From Nitrososphaerales archaeon (lineage in GTDB: Archaea; Thermoproteota; Nitrososphaeria; Nitrososphaerales; CADDZS01), in contig JASHXQ010000250.1 in NCBI GenBank assembly GCA_030043455.1, positions 1-11,787 of the forward strand: a stretch of DNA of 11,787 nt, given 5' to 3'. A model generated the notes under the pieces. It searched no databases, had not been told where the DNA came from, and was given only the letters and a program-made list of their open reading frames with translations. A program made the position numbers and the translations under genes. Positions 6,349 through 11,787 of the stretch are shown one piece after another; the first letter of the stretch is position 1; the number at the start of each line of letters is the position of its first letter.

Positions 6349-7377
6349 ATGAGGATCGGAATATTGAACGGAGGGGGCGACTGTGCCGGATTAAATGCCG
6401 TGACTAGGGCGGTCGTCAAGCGCGCTGAAAGCTACGGTTGGGAGGTTATTGGAATAAGGTACGGCTGGGATGGATTGCTCCGGAGTGATTTTGTGAAACT
6501 TACCTTTGATCAGGTCGAGGAGCTGGTCGGCGTCGGGGGAACAATACTAAAGTCTTCGCGAACGAATCCGGCAAAGCACACCCGAGGGTTCGAAACTATC
6601 ATGGAAAATGCGAGCAAGGCTGCCCTTGATGCAGTGATCTGTGTTGGTGGTGACGATACCCTGGGAGTTGCGGCGCAGCTCTTCAAGAAGGGAATGAAAG
6701 TGGTTGGCGTTCCGAAAACTATGGACAACGATCTCTCGAGCACCGACTTCACCTTCGGTTTTGATTCCGCTGTGAACGAAGCTGCCCACGCGATAGACAA
6801 CCTGAAGACGACTGCTGAATCCCACGATCGCGTTTTCATAGTTGAGATAATGGGACGAGAAGCAGGCTGGGTAGCTGCCTATGCCGGAATTGCTTCTGGA
6901 GCGAATCTCATTCTGGTCCCCGAAAGACCCTTCAGTATCCAGGAGGTGATATCATTTGTGAGAACACGTCATGAAAAGGGGGAAAAGGCGACCGTGATCG
7001 TTGTGTCCGAAGGGGCGAGTCTGGAGAAAACTCCGGAGAATTCGGGCAACAATGGACCCGTCGATGAGTTTGGTCACTCCCGCCTTCAGGGCATCGGTCA
7101 GCTCATCGGAGACGAAATCGAAAGGGCCACAAAATACGATACGCGTGTCTCGGTATTAGGGCATATGATCAGAGGCGGCCGCCCCACCGCATTCGACAGG
7201 GTTTTATCGACCAGGTTTGGGCTGGCTGCTGTCGAGCTCATCAAGAATGGCAAATTTGGCACAATGACATCATTGAAGGAAACTGAAATTGTAACGGTCG
7301 GCTTGGAAGACTCGACTTCAAAACAACGGTTGCTTGATCCTCAAATTTTAGAAACTTTAGATCTAGTCTCATATTAG
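6349..7377 (+). CDS. pfkA: 6-phosphofructokinase, PfkA family, with PPi-type active-site residues
   Basis: This cytosolic enzyme of 342 residues phosphorylates fructose 6-phosphate to fructose 1,6-bisphosphate, the committing glycolytic step. It has the full PfkA motif order: NGGGDCAGLN (7-16), GGDDT (100-104), VPKTMDND (121-128, catalytic Asp126), EIMGREAGW for sugar binding, and GHMIRGGRPTAFDR for the fructose phosphate. Established knowledge: ATP enzymes carry Gly after GGD and Gly in the PGTIDND motif, whereas PPi-dependent enzymes carry Asp and Lys. Here they are Asp103 and Lys123, which predicts a pyrophosphate donor and a reversible reaction. The length matches the short, homotetrameric class. 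ATG 6349 gives the usual N-terminus beginning two residues before the first strand. It is probably monocistronic, with a hairpin terminator after it. Family assignment is near certain; donor specificity is inferred. Confidence 0.95.
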   Translation: MRIGILNGGGDCAGLNAVTRAVVKRAESYGWEVIGIRYGWDGLLRSDFVKLTFDQVEELVGVGGTILKSSRTNPAKHTRGFETIMENASKAALDAVICVGGDDTLGVAAQLFKKGMKVVGVPKTMDNDLSSTDFTFGFDSAVNEAAHAIDNLKTTAESHDRVFIVEIMGREAGWVAAYAGIASGANLILVPERPFSIQEVISFVRTRHEKGEKATVIVVSEGASLEKTPENSGNNGPVDEFGHSRLQGIGQLIGDEIERATKYDTRVSVLGHMIRGGRPTAFDRVLSTRFGLAAVELIKNGKFGTMTSLKETEIVTVGLEDSTSKQRLLDPQILETLDLVSY

Positions 7378-7395
7378 GCTTGAATTCGAGTACAG

Positions 7396-7421
7396 GGCAA
7401 CGCTCTTTGCCTAGTCTTTTT
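7396..7421 (+). terminator. Hairpin terminator after phosphofructokinase
   Basis: GGCAA (7396-7400) pairs with TTGCC (7407-7411) around a 6-base loop, with one further G-T wobble at the base. A five-T run follows at 7417-7421. It starts 19 bases after the stop codon, which fits an intrinsic terminator. Confidence 0.5.
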
Positions 7422-7533
7422 CTTCTGCCAGAATGAATCTCCTATAAATCCACTCGCCAGCTCGAGCTCAAGGAACTGTGAATTTCGTAGATATTCCGAG
7501 ACTTCTTTACTGAGGATCGAGTTTGTTGGAACC

Positions 7534-7543
7534 TTATTTTTAG
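7534..7543 (+). promoter_or_regulatory. TATA-like box for the hydrolase gene
   Basis: TTATTTTTAG is centred about 33 bases before ATG 7572, predicting a leader of about 7 bases. It sits in host-like AT-rich sequence directly before the GC-rich coding region. Confidence 0.45.
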
Positions 7544-7571
7544 ATAAGCTACTGACAAGAAGGCAGCGACA

Positions 7572-8228
7572 ATGTCGTCCTCCATCAAGGGAAGGCTCGT
7601 CACCGAAACGTTAGCCTACGATGGCCGTCGACCGGTATCTGTGTACGTCCCGCCGGTTGCGCCCGAGGCGGTCGTGTTCTGCGGTGACGGCCAGCTGATC
7701 TCACGATGGGGCAAAATCCTTGAGGCCGCCAACCTACTGCCGACCATGATTGTAGGGACCCACCGAGTGGACGACGAAACGCTCCGGCTCCACGAATACT
7801 CGCCTGTCTTTGACACGAATCGGTTCGTGGCGCACGAGAGGTTCTTCGTCGGAGACGTCCGTCAATGGGTGCGATCACGTTTCGGAGTCGCGCTGCCCGC
7901 AGAGCGCACCGCCGTGTTTGGTGTCTCTGCGAGTGGAGAGCTCGCGCTCGCCATGGGGCTTCGTCACCCCGATATCTACGGTACGGTCTTCTGCGCGTCG
8001 CCGGGTGGAGGTTACCGACCGCCAGCAGTGATGCCTAATTTGCTTCCGCGAGTGTATCTGGTCGCCGGCACTCAAGAGCCGTTCTTTCTCGAGAACGCGG
8101 CCCGCTGGGCAATCGCACTGCGCGAGGCAGGTGCGGACGTTGTAATGACCGAGCGAGTCGGATCGCACGGGGGAGTGTTCTGGAGAGAAGAGTTCCCGTT
8201 AATGGTGACGTGGGCATTTAGGCACTGA
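7572..8228 (+). CDS. Esterase-like alpha/beta hydrolase (PF00756-type)
   Basis: A 218-residue protein without signal peptide or membrane segment. The nucleophile elbow is FGVSASGELALAMGL with Ser119, followed by the conserved block RHPDIYGTVFCASPGGGY. A strand ending VAGTQEPFF puts Glu169 at the acid position, and GSHGGVFW supplies His199, completing a plausible Ser-Glu-His triad. The family (enterochelin esterase/esterase D-like) hydrolyses esters of varied small molecules; the substrate here is unknown. The elbow is GxSxS rather than GxSxG, with Gly one position later. The gene is GC-rich compared with neighbours (40 G+C of 60 bases at 7621-7680 against 31 of 60 at 6601-6660), which hints at acquisition from a high-GC source. 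The SDR gene follows 84 bases later on the same strand but seems to have its own promoter. Confidence 0.88.
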   Translation: MSSSIKGRLVTETLAYDGRRPVSVYVPPVAPEAVVFCGDGQLISRWGKILEAANLLPTMIVGTHRVDDETLRLHEYSPVFDTNRFVAHERFFVGDVRQWVRSRFGVALPAERTAVFGVSASGELALAMGLRHPDIYGTVFCASPGGGYRPPAVMPNLLPRVYLVAGTQEPFFLENAARWAIALREAGADVVMTERVGSHGGVFWREEFPLMVTWAFRH

Positions 8229-8263
8229 CCCCTGCGAGTCACTTGCAATCGATTGGCTAAAGC

Positions 8264-8270
8264 GTTTTAG
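8264..8270 (+). promoter_or_regulatory. Weak TATA-like box for the SDR gene
   Basis: GTTTTAG is centred about 46 bases before ATG 8313 and would give a leader of about 20 bases. The match is poor, so read-through from the hydrolase gene is a reasonable alternative. Confidence 0.25.
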
Positions 8271-8312
8271 GCTCGCAGACACACGGTTCTTTGGATCGAT
8301 TTGCAACAAGCG

Positions 8313-9179
8313 ATGATGGGAAAGGTCGTACTCATCACCGGTGCTAACTCTGGGATTGGAAAGGAGATTGCCCTAGGTCTCGCGAAAATGGGGGCCAGCC
8401 TCGTACTCGTCTGTAGAGATCGAGGAAAAGGCGAGGCAGCGAGAGACGAGCTTGCAAAGACGGCGGGAAATAACTCGATTGACCTCCTGGTGGCGGATCT
8501 TCTGTTACAAAGAGAGGTGCGGAGAACAGTCGTCGAATTCAAAGCCAGTCATTCACGTCTGGATGTCCTGATCAATAACGCCGGGTCCAGCTTTATCGAC
8601 TACGGGGAGACCGAGGATGGCATCGAGAGGACCATGGCCATCAACTACTTCGCTCCCTTCCTTCTCACGAATCTTCTCTTGGACACTCTCAAGGCGAGTG
8701 CGCCCTCGAGGGTGATCAACGTTACTTCCTCGGAGCACAAGGACGGCCATCTCGATCCGGACAACATAGGCCGGGACAGGCGCATGGGCAGAGTGGGCGC
8801 GGAAGCTTATCGGCGTTCGAAGTTGGCTTTGGTTATCTTCACTTATGAGCTGGCTAGACGACTCCAAGGGACCGGAGTCACTGCCAACTGTCTCCATCCA
8901 GGTGCGGTGAGGACGAAAATCTGGTCCAACACTGGCGCGTTCAAACCACTGTTCCGTCTCTTGTCGGTCTTCATGCTCAGTCCTGCGAAGGGAGCAGAGA
9001 CGTCGATCTATCTCGCGTCCTCTCAGGAAGTTGAAGGGGTGAGCGGGAAATACTTTGTGAAGAAAAAGCCCTTGAGATCGTCGGATACTTCCTATGACGA
9101 AGCCCTGGCTAAGAAACTTTGGGATTATAGTCTCAAGATGACTGGACTTTCGGCCGTACCGGAAGCTGAACCTGCCTAG
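8313..9179 (+). CDS. Short-chain dehydrogenase/reductase, retinol-dehydrogenase-like
   Basis: A 288-residue NAD(P)-dependent oxidoreductase of the classical SDR fold. TGANSGIG (residues 9-16) binds the dinucleotide, and VCRDRGKGE after the second strand has a basic Arg typical of NADP preference. NNAG (88-91) stabilises the sheet, the catalytic Ser lies in VTSSE (139-140), and YRRSK provides Tyr166 and Lys170. The HPGAVRTKIW block and a substrate loop with hydrophobic character follow. The overall pattern resembles retinol dehydrogenase/WWOX-type SDRs, which reduce or oxidise hydrophobic carbonyls and alcohols; the substrate is not determinable. ATG 8313 (or the next ATG) places the first strand normally; the frame also opens at TTG 8301. 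Its last 47 bases overlap the 3' end of the convergent MarR gene, so it may belong to that regulator's regulon (inference). Confidence 0.93.
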   Translation: MMGKVVLITGANSGIGKEIALGLAKMGASLVLVCRDRGKGEAARDELAKTAGNNSIDLLVADLLLQREVRRTVVEFKASHSRLDVLINNAGSSFIDYGETEDGIERTMAINYFAPFLLTNLLLDTLKASAPSRVINVTSSEHKDGHLDPDNIGRDRRMGRVGAEAYRRSKLALVIFTYELARRLQGTGVTANCLHPGAVRTKIWSNTGAFKPLFRLLSVFMLSPAKGAETSIYLASSQEVEGVSGKYFVKKKPLRSSDTSYDEALAKKLWDYSLKMTGLSAVPEAEPA

Positions 9180-9621
9180 ACCCGACCAACCGTTGCGAGC
9201 TAGAAATGTTCTCCTGGATCCGTTTGATGACAGCAACCATGACCTTCTGCTCTTGTTTGCTTACCCCATCCAAGAGTACTGCTTCTGATTTTTCCCTGAG
9301 AGATTTCATTTTCTCTAGAAGAGCGTGACCCGCCGGTGTGAGCGCTACCAGCATGAATCGGTTGTCATTCGGATCAACTCTGCGAGATATGAGGCCGGAT
9401 TTTTCCATCTGCTTTACAAACCTCGTGACAAGTGCTCCTTCCATTCCTAACCGTTGCTGGAGCTCTGACTGTGTTAACTCTTTTGCGTGCTTTATTTCGT
9501 GCAATACCAGGAAGCGTGAAAAACTCATACCTGCTTGTTGCGAAAACGCTCGCGACATATCTCGATGAAGATGCCCTAATAGTACTGCTACGCTCTCCTT
9601 TTTCTCGTGTTCGTGGCTCAA
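9133..9621 (-). CDS. MarR-family winged-helix transcriptional regulator
   Basis: A 162-residue predicted homodimeric repressor or sensor. Dimerisation helices flank a winged HTH: ELTQSELQQRLGMEGALVTR is the helix-turn-helix core, followed by LEKSG-type linker residues (MEKSGLISRR) and the wing VDPNDNRFMLVALT, which matches the family DPxDxR pattern. MarR proteins bind short palindromes and release DNA on binding phenolic or other small ligands, or on cysteine oxidation; no Cys is present here, so ligand sensing is the likelier mode. The start is TTG 9621, the only candidate before a stop upstream. It lies 40 bases downstream of the MDR oxidoreductase on the same strand, suggesting a shared transcript. 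The last roughly 15 codons overlap the SDR gene on the opposite strand; this tail extends beyond the usual family end. Confidence 0.92.
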   Translation of the reverse strand: MSHEHEKKESVAVLLGHLHRDMSRAFSQQAGMSFSRFLVLHEIKHAKELTQSELQQRLGMEGALVTRFVKQMEKSGLISRRVDPNDNRFMLVALTPAGHALLEKMKSLREKSEAVLLDGVSKQEQKVMVAVIKRIQENISSSQRLVGSRQVQLPVRPKVQSS

Positions 9622-9637
9622 AAAGACACACCACTGT

Positions 9638-9658
9638 TTGCGCTAGCTCGACGTGCAA
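9638..9658. promoter_or_regulatory. Weak inverted repeat between MDR and MarR genes
   Basis: TTGC and GCAA arms (9638-9641 and 9655-9658) with one further matching pair form an imperfect 21-bp dyad just before the MarR start. It has the size of a MarR operator, but only five of ten positions pair, so this is tentative. Confidence 0.2.
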
Positions 9659-9661
9659 TTG

Positions 9662-10624
9662 TCAGGGGAGGAAAACTATACGGCTCCCGCTCTCCTGACG
9701 ATTCCATGCTTCTTCCGCGTCTGTAAGCGGTAGAGGTGTTGTGTCTATTCTCAATTTGCCACTCACGGCAAGCGCCCACATTTGCGGAATGGTTTGAACT
9801 ATTGCTTGATGAGCGACGCTTCCACCACCACTACCGTAGATTTCAAGGCCCGAACTGCGCAACGCGGCAGAAGGAATCGATGCCACTAGACCGGCCAGAG
9901 ATCCTATGGAAATCAGGCGGATGCGCGATTCCTCGGCCATTAGGTCGTGACGGGTCAGTGCGGAAACTAATACCTCGGTTGGATGTCCCCACACGTAATC
10001 CAATATGATATTGAGCCTGTGTTCGGAAGCTTCTTGCGCAAATGCCTTCGCCAAATCTTGATCGGACAGGTTCAGAGAAATCACAGCGTCGGCCCCTAAG
10101 TTTGGCAAAGTTTGCAAGATCTGTTCGTTTCGTCCGGCAGCCACAACGCGCCCGGCCCCAAGGTTCTTTGCTACCTGGATGGCAACCTTCCCTGCAACAC
10201 CTGTTGCGCCGAGAATCAGAACTGTTTCTCCTTTTTGAATTCCCGCACGATATACGAGTGGAAGCCAAGATGATAGAGCGGCGTTGGGAAGTGCGGCAGC
10301 TATAACATCATCGATACCATCCGGAATGGGGCCGCACCAAGCCTTTGGTGCTACCGTTTGCTCCGCCATGGTCCCATAAGGAGGCGGACAGCCTCCAAAG
10401 AAAACCCTCGAGCCATTCTCAAGTTCGCCCACACCGTCAACGCCGCAAACTGTGGGAAGTTTTCGGTAGCTATCATAGTGAAGTCCACCAGCTCTGGACT
10501 TGCTGATACGTGTAAGTGCAGCCGCACGTACCTTTATCGGAACTTCGCCTTCCGCGGGAACTGGATCTTGAAAATCTTCATAGCGAGGAGGCTTGCCGAA
10601 CTCGTGAAGGACGACCGCTTTCAT
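9662..10624 (-). CDS. Quinone oxidoreductase-like MDR (zinc-independent), NADPH-type
   Basis: A 320-residue medium-chain dehydrogenase/reductase. The N-terminal GroES-like domain begins MKAVVLHEFG and includes CGVDGVGEL (60-68) and PYGTMAEQTV (82-91). It lacks the Cys/His catalytic zinc ligands and the four-Cys structural zinc lobe of true alcohol dehydrogenases. The Rossmann domain has LILGATGVAGKVAIQVAK (136-153) and AAGRN (162-166), whose Arg suggests NADPH. Such enzymes reduce quinones or activated alkenes and enals, often in stress or xenobiotic responses. The ATG at 10624 gives the normal family start and length is typical. It precedes the MarR gene by 40 bases on the same strand, so the two probably form an operon under autoregulation. 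A 22-bp inverted repeat lies 38-59 bases before the start. Substrate is unknown. Confidence 0.92.
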   Translation of the reverse strand: MKAVVLHEFGKPPRYEDFQDPVPAEGEVPIKVRAAALTRISKSRAGGLHYDSYRKLPTVCGVDGVGELENGSRVFFGGCPPPYGTMAEQTVAPKAWCGPIPDGIDDVIAAALPNAALSSWLPLVYRAGIQKGETVLILGATGVAGKVAIQVAKNLGAGRVVAAGRNEQILQTLPNLGADAVISLNLSDQDLAKAFAQEASEHRLNIILDYVWGHPTEVLVSALTRHDLMAEESRIRLISIGSLAGLVASIPSAALRSSGLEIYGSGGGSVAHQAIVQTIPQMWALAVSGKLRIDTTPLPLTDAEEAWNRQESGSRIVFLP

Positions 10625-10661
10625 GATGTCCAGTGTTGTCCGAATTACTTGATAAGGTTAA

Positions 10662-10683
10662 TGATTGACGCATCAAGCAATCA
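10662..10683. promoter_or_regulatory. Inverted repeat TGATTG-N10-CAATCA, candidate MarR operator
   Basis: Perfect 6-base arms are separated by ten bases, with a nested TTGA/TCAA pair inside. The element lies 38-59 bases upstream of the MDR oxidoreductase ATG, next to a weak TATA-like TTATC stretch near 10650-10656. A site of this size before a MarR-containing operon fits autoregulation, but the binding protein is inferred only from proximity. Confidence 0.4.
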
Positions 10684-10721
10684 CTGTTCGAATCTCATCT
10701 ACGAGTACCGTCTGGATTCAT

Positions 10722-11054
10722 ATGACAATCGAAGTTCGGATACTTGTTGTCGGCCATACTCATACTTTCTCGAAGAAACTCCGATAGGACGATGAACACG
10801 TCAGGTGGCTGAGACTCGGTTTCTTGATTTTCTGCTTTCCAGTGGTGAGCGCTCTAGCGGAGAGAGAAAAAGTGAGTGTGCCCTTGTTGGGGAGTCTTGC
10901 ACATTATGTTCGTCTTCTTGGATTTGGTGGACACGTTCTATCTCGCTTTGTTGTCTCTGACTTAGGGAAGATTGGGCGTCTGGGGCAAATAGATATGTCG
11001 AGATTTTCGAGCAACCCACTCATCCAGAGTATTCTAACCAGGAAATCCTCGTAG
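10722..11054 (+). pseudogene. Doubtful 111-codon frame with one internal TAG; possible gene remnant
   Basis: An ATG at 10722 opens a frame whose first 21 residues (MTIEVRILVVGHTHTFSKKLR) look like a regular beta strand followed by a basic helix start. TAG at 10785 interrupts it. The same frame then continues for 88 sense codons to the TAG at 11052, with a hydrophobic stretch after the interruption (LRLGFLIFCFPVVSALAE). No recognisable domain spans both halves and no clear TATA box precedes the ATG. It could be a decayed gene, a 21-codon peptide plus an unrelated frame, or chance. Confidence 0.2.
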
Positions 11055-11095
11055 CTGTCACTCCTAGCTTGACCGCTAGTGAATAATTTAGGCGT

Positions 11096-11116
11096 AGAAT
11101 CCAGAGCTCTGATTCT
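11096..11116. promoter_or_regulatory. Near-perfect palindrome upstream of the KaiC-like gene
   Basis: AGAAT-c-CAGAGCTCTG-ATTCT is a 20-base palindrome apart from one extra C. It ends four bases before the AT-rich promoter box at 11121 and so could be an operator acting at that promoter. Confidence 0.4.
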
Positions 11117-11120
11117 GAAT

Positions 11121-11130
11121 AACTTTATTT
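11121..11130 (+). promoter_or_regulatory. TATA-like box for the KaiC-like gene
   Basis: AACTTTATTT is centred about 34 bases before TTG 11160, predicting a 7-8-base leader. This supports TTG 11160 over the GTG at 11079, which would put the box and the palindrome inside the coding region. Confidence 0.35.
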
Positions 11131-11159
11131 CGCTTTTACCAATTCAAAAAAATCCAGTT

Positions 11160-11787
11160 TTGCCTTCCAGTGGCTTTGCTTCCCTCGACAAACTCATTGG
11201 GGGCGATGGATATCCTGACAGATCGGCAATCTTAGCCATCGGTCCTCCGGGAATAGGCAAAGAGGCTCTTGGATACAGATTCGCGTACTCTGGATTAGTC
11301 CAGGGAGATTTCTGTCTGTATTCGAGTGTGCTTCCTGTCACCGATATCTTGCAAGATGCCAAGGCGTTCGGCATCGACACTTCCCAGCGAATTCCTTTTT
11401 GGTTTGCCGGGGATGGAGGACAGATCAAGTTCGATGTAAACGATCTTTCCAGTGTTTCCTTCAACATCAAGGACCTCCTGAAGAAGAACAATGATCGCAG
11501 GATAAGAATCGTCATAGATTCATTTTCACCCTTTCTAATGCTAAATTCACAGGAAACAGTTTACAAGTTTCTAACCCAGCTCATCGCGGAAGTCAAGCGA
11601 TACGATGCAGTTCTGTTTGGAACCATTGAAGAAGGGATGCATGTTCCGCAGGTAATCGCTGCCATGCAACAGGTCTTCGATGGTGTCCTCGAGCTAAAGT
11701 TCTACGAAGATGGGCTCCGCCTCGTGCCCCTCTTAAGGATCAAGAAAATGCGCGGCGCCCCACCCGAGGCGGGTTACTACAATTTCT
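11160..11787 (+). CDS. KaiC/RAD55-like RecA-superfamily ATPase, 3' end off window
   Basis: At least 209 residues, open at the right edge. The N-terminus SGFASLDKLIGGDGYPDRS matches the start of KaiC-like domains (GI-LD-LIGGG-P-GS). Walker A is GPPGIGK (28-34) but is followed by Glu35 where Thr or Ser normally helps bind Mg-nucleotide. Walker B is RIVIDS with Asp120 and Ser121. The middle section (FCLYSSVLPVTDIL, an unstructured stretch, then DLLKKNNDRRIR) follows family topology. Archaeal single-domain KaiC-like proteins are diverse, and roles in signalling, motility and DNA transactions have been proposed; none can be assigned here. TTG 11160 is preferred because it gives the family N-terminus and fits the upstream box. 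Whether a second domain follows cannot be seen. Confidence 0.85.
   Translation, partial: MPSSGFASLDKLIGGDGYPDRSAILAIGPPGIGKEALGYRFAYSGLVQGDFCLYSSVLPVTDILQDAKAFGIDTSQRIPFWFAGDGGQIKFDVNDLSSVSFNIKDLLKKNNDRRIRIVIDSFSPFLMLNSQETVYKFLTQLIAEVKRYDAVLFGTIEEGMHVPQVIAAMQQVFDGVLELKFYEDGLRLVPLLRIKKMRGAPPEAGYYNF

Larger units (their letters stand above)
10625..11159. other. 535-base region without a confident gene
   Basis: This gap holds the promoter side of the MDR oxidoreductase gene, including an inverted repeat at 10662-10683, a doubtful frame interrupted by TAG (10722-11054), a CTAGC/GCTAG stem (11064-11079) and the promoter side of the KaiC-like gene. A frame of about 72 codons on the minus strand (10801-11019) shows no family-like pattern. 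No tRNA or other RNA gene could be folded by eye. Confidence 0.6.

Noticed and set aside
8553..9236. A 227-codon minus-strand open frame
   Set aside because: It is antisense to the SDR gene, whose motifs are complete; the minus product has no recognisable pattern.
10687..10695. GTTCGAATC, resembling a tRNA T-loop
   Set aside because: The flanking bases do not form the 5-bp T stem, and no acceptor, D or anticodon stem could be placed on either strand.
10358..10795. A 145-codon plus-strand open frame
   Set aside because: Most of it is antisense to the N-terminal domain of the MDR oxidoreductase and its product has no family-like features.
10801..11019. A 72-codon minus-strand frame
   Set aside because: The product is Ser/Arg/Gln-rich without conserved motif and no promoter box was seen at its start; kept only as a note in the gap description.

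Overview
The window reads as archaeal chromosomal DNA, most likely from a member of the Nitrososphaeria/Thaumarchaeota or a close relative (inference; no rRNA or other marker is present). The reasons are: AT-rich TATA-like boxes about 26 bases upstream of the expected transcript start of nearly every gene; very short implied leaders without Shine-Dalgarno sites; TTG and GTG starts; a surface protein with a PEF-type C-terminal sorting signal; a stand-alone V4R protein; and a KaiC/RAD55-like ATPase. The mix of sugar, amine and redox enzymes suggests a heterotroph or mixotroph. No mobile element, CRISPR array, tRNA or rRNA was seen.

Layout. 1-1331 (-): GT-C-like polytopic membrane protein, cut by the left edge. 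1561-2922 (+): class III PLP-dependent aminotransferase, divergent from it. 3176-4387 (+): secreted protein with a signal peptide, about ten 24-26-residue repeats and a PEF-type C-terminus, preceded by a perfect 21-bp palindrome and related half-sites. 4545-5084 (-): V4R-domain protein. 5279-5428 (-): a 49-residue Cys-rich putative zinc-ribbon gene. 5597-6070 (+): small four-helix membrane protein of unknown function. 6349-7377 (+): phosphofructokinase with PPi-type active-site residues, followed by a hairpin terminator. 7572-8228 (+): esterase-like alpha/beta hydrolase in GC-richer DNA. 8313-9179 (+): short-chain dehydrogenase, whose 3' end overlaps that of a convergent MarR regulator (9133-9621, -). 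The regulator lies 40 bases downstream of a quinone-oxidoreductase-like MDR gene on the same strand (9662-10624, -). 10625-11159 holds regulatory palindromes and one doubtful TAG-interrupted frame. 11160-11787 (+): KaiC/RAD55-like ATPase, cut by the right edge, with an atypical Walker A.

How they may work together. Most genes look like single transcription units with their own promoters. The exception is the MDR oxidoreductase-MarR pair, which is arranged like a small redox or xenobiotic-response operon, with the convergent SDR as a possible partner. The points most worth a second look are the PPi-type phosphofructokinase, the palindrome-controlled repeat surface protein, the tiny zinc-ribbon gene, and the KaiC-like ATPase with Lys-Glu in place of Lys-Thr/Ser.
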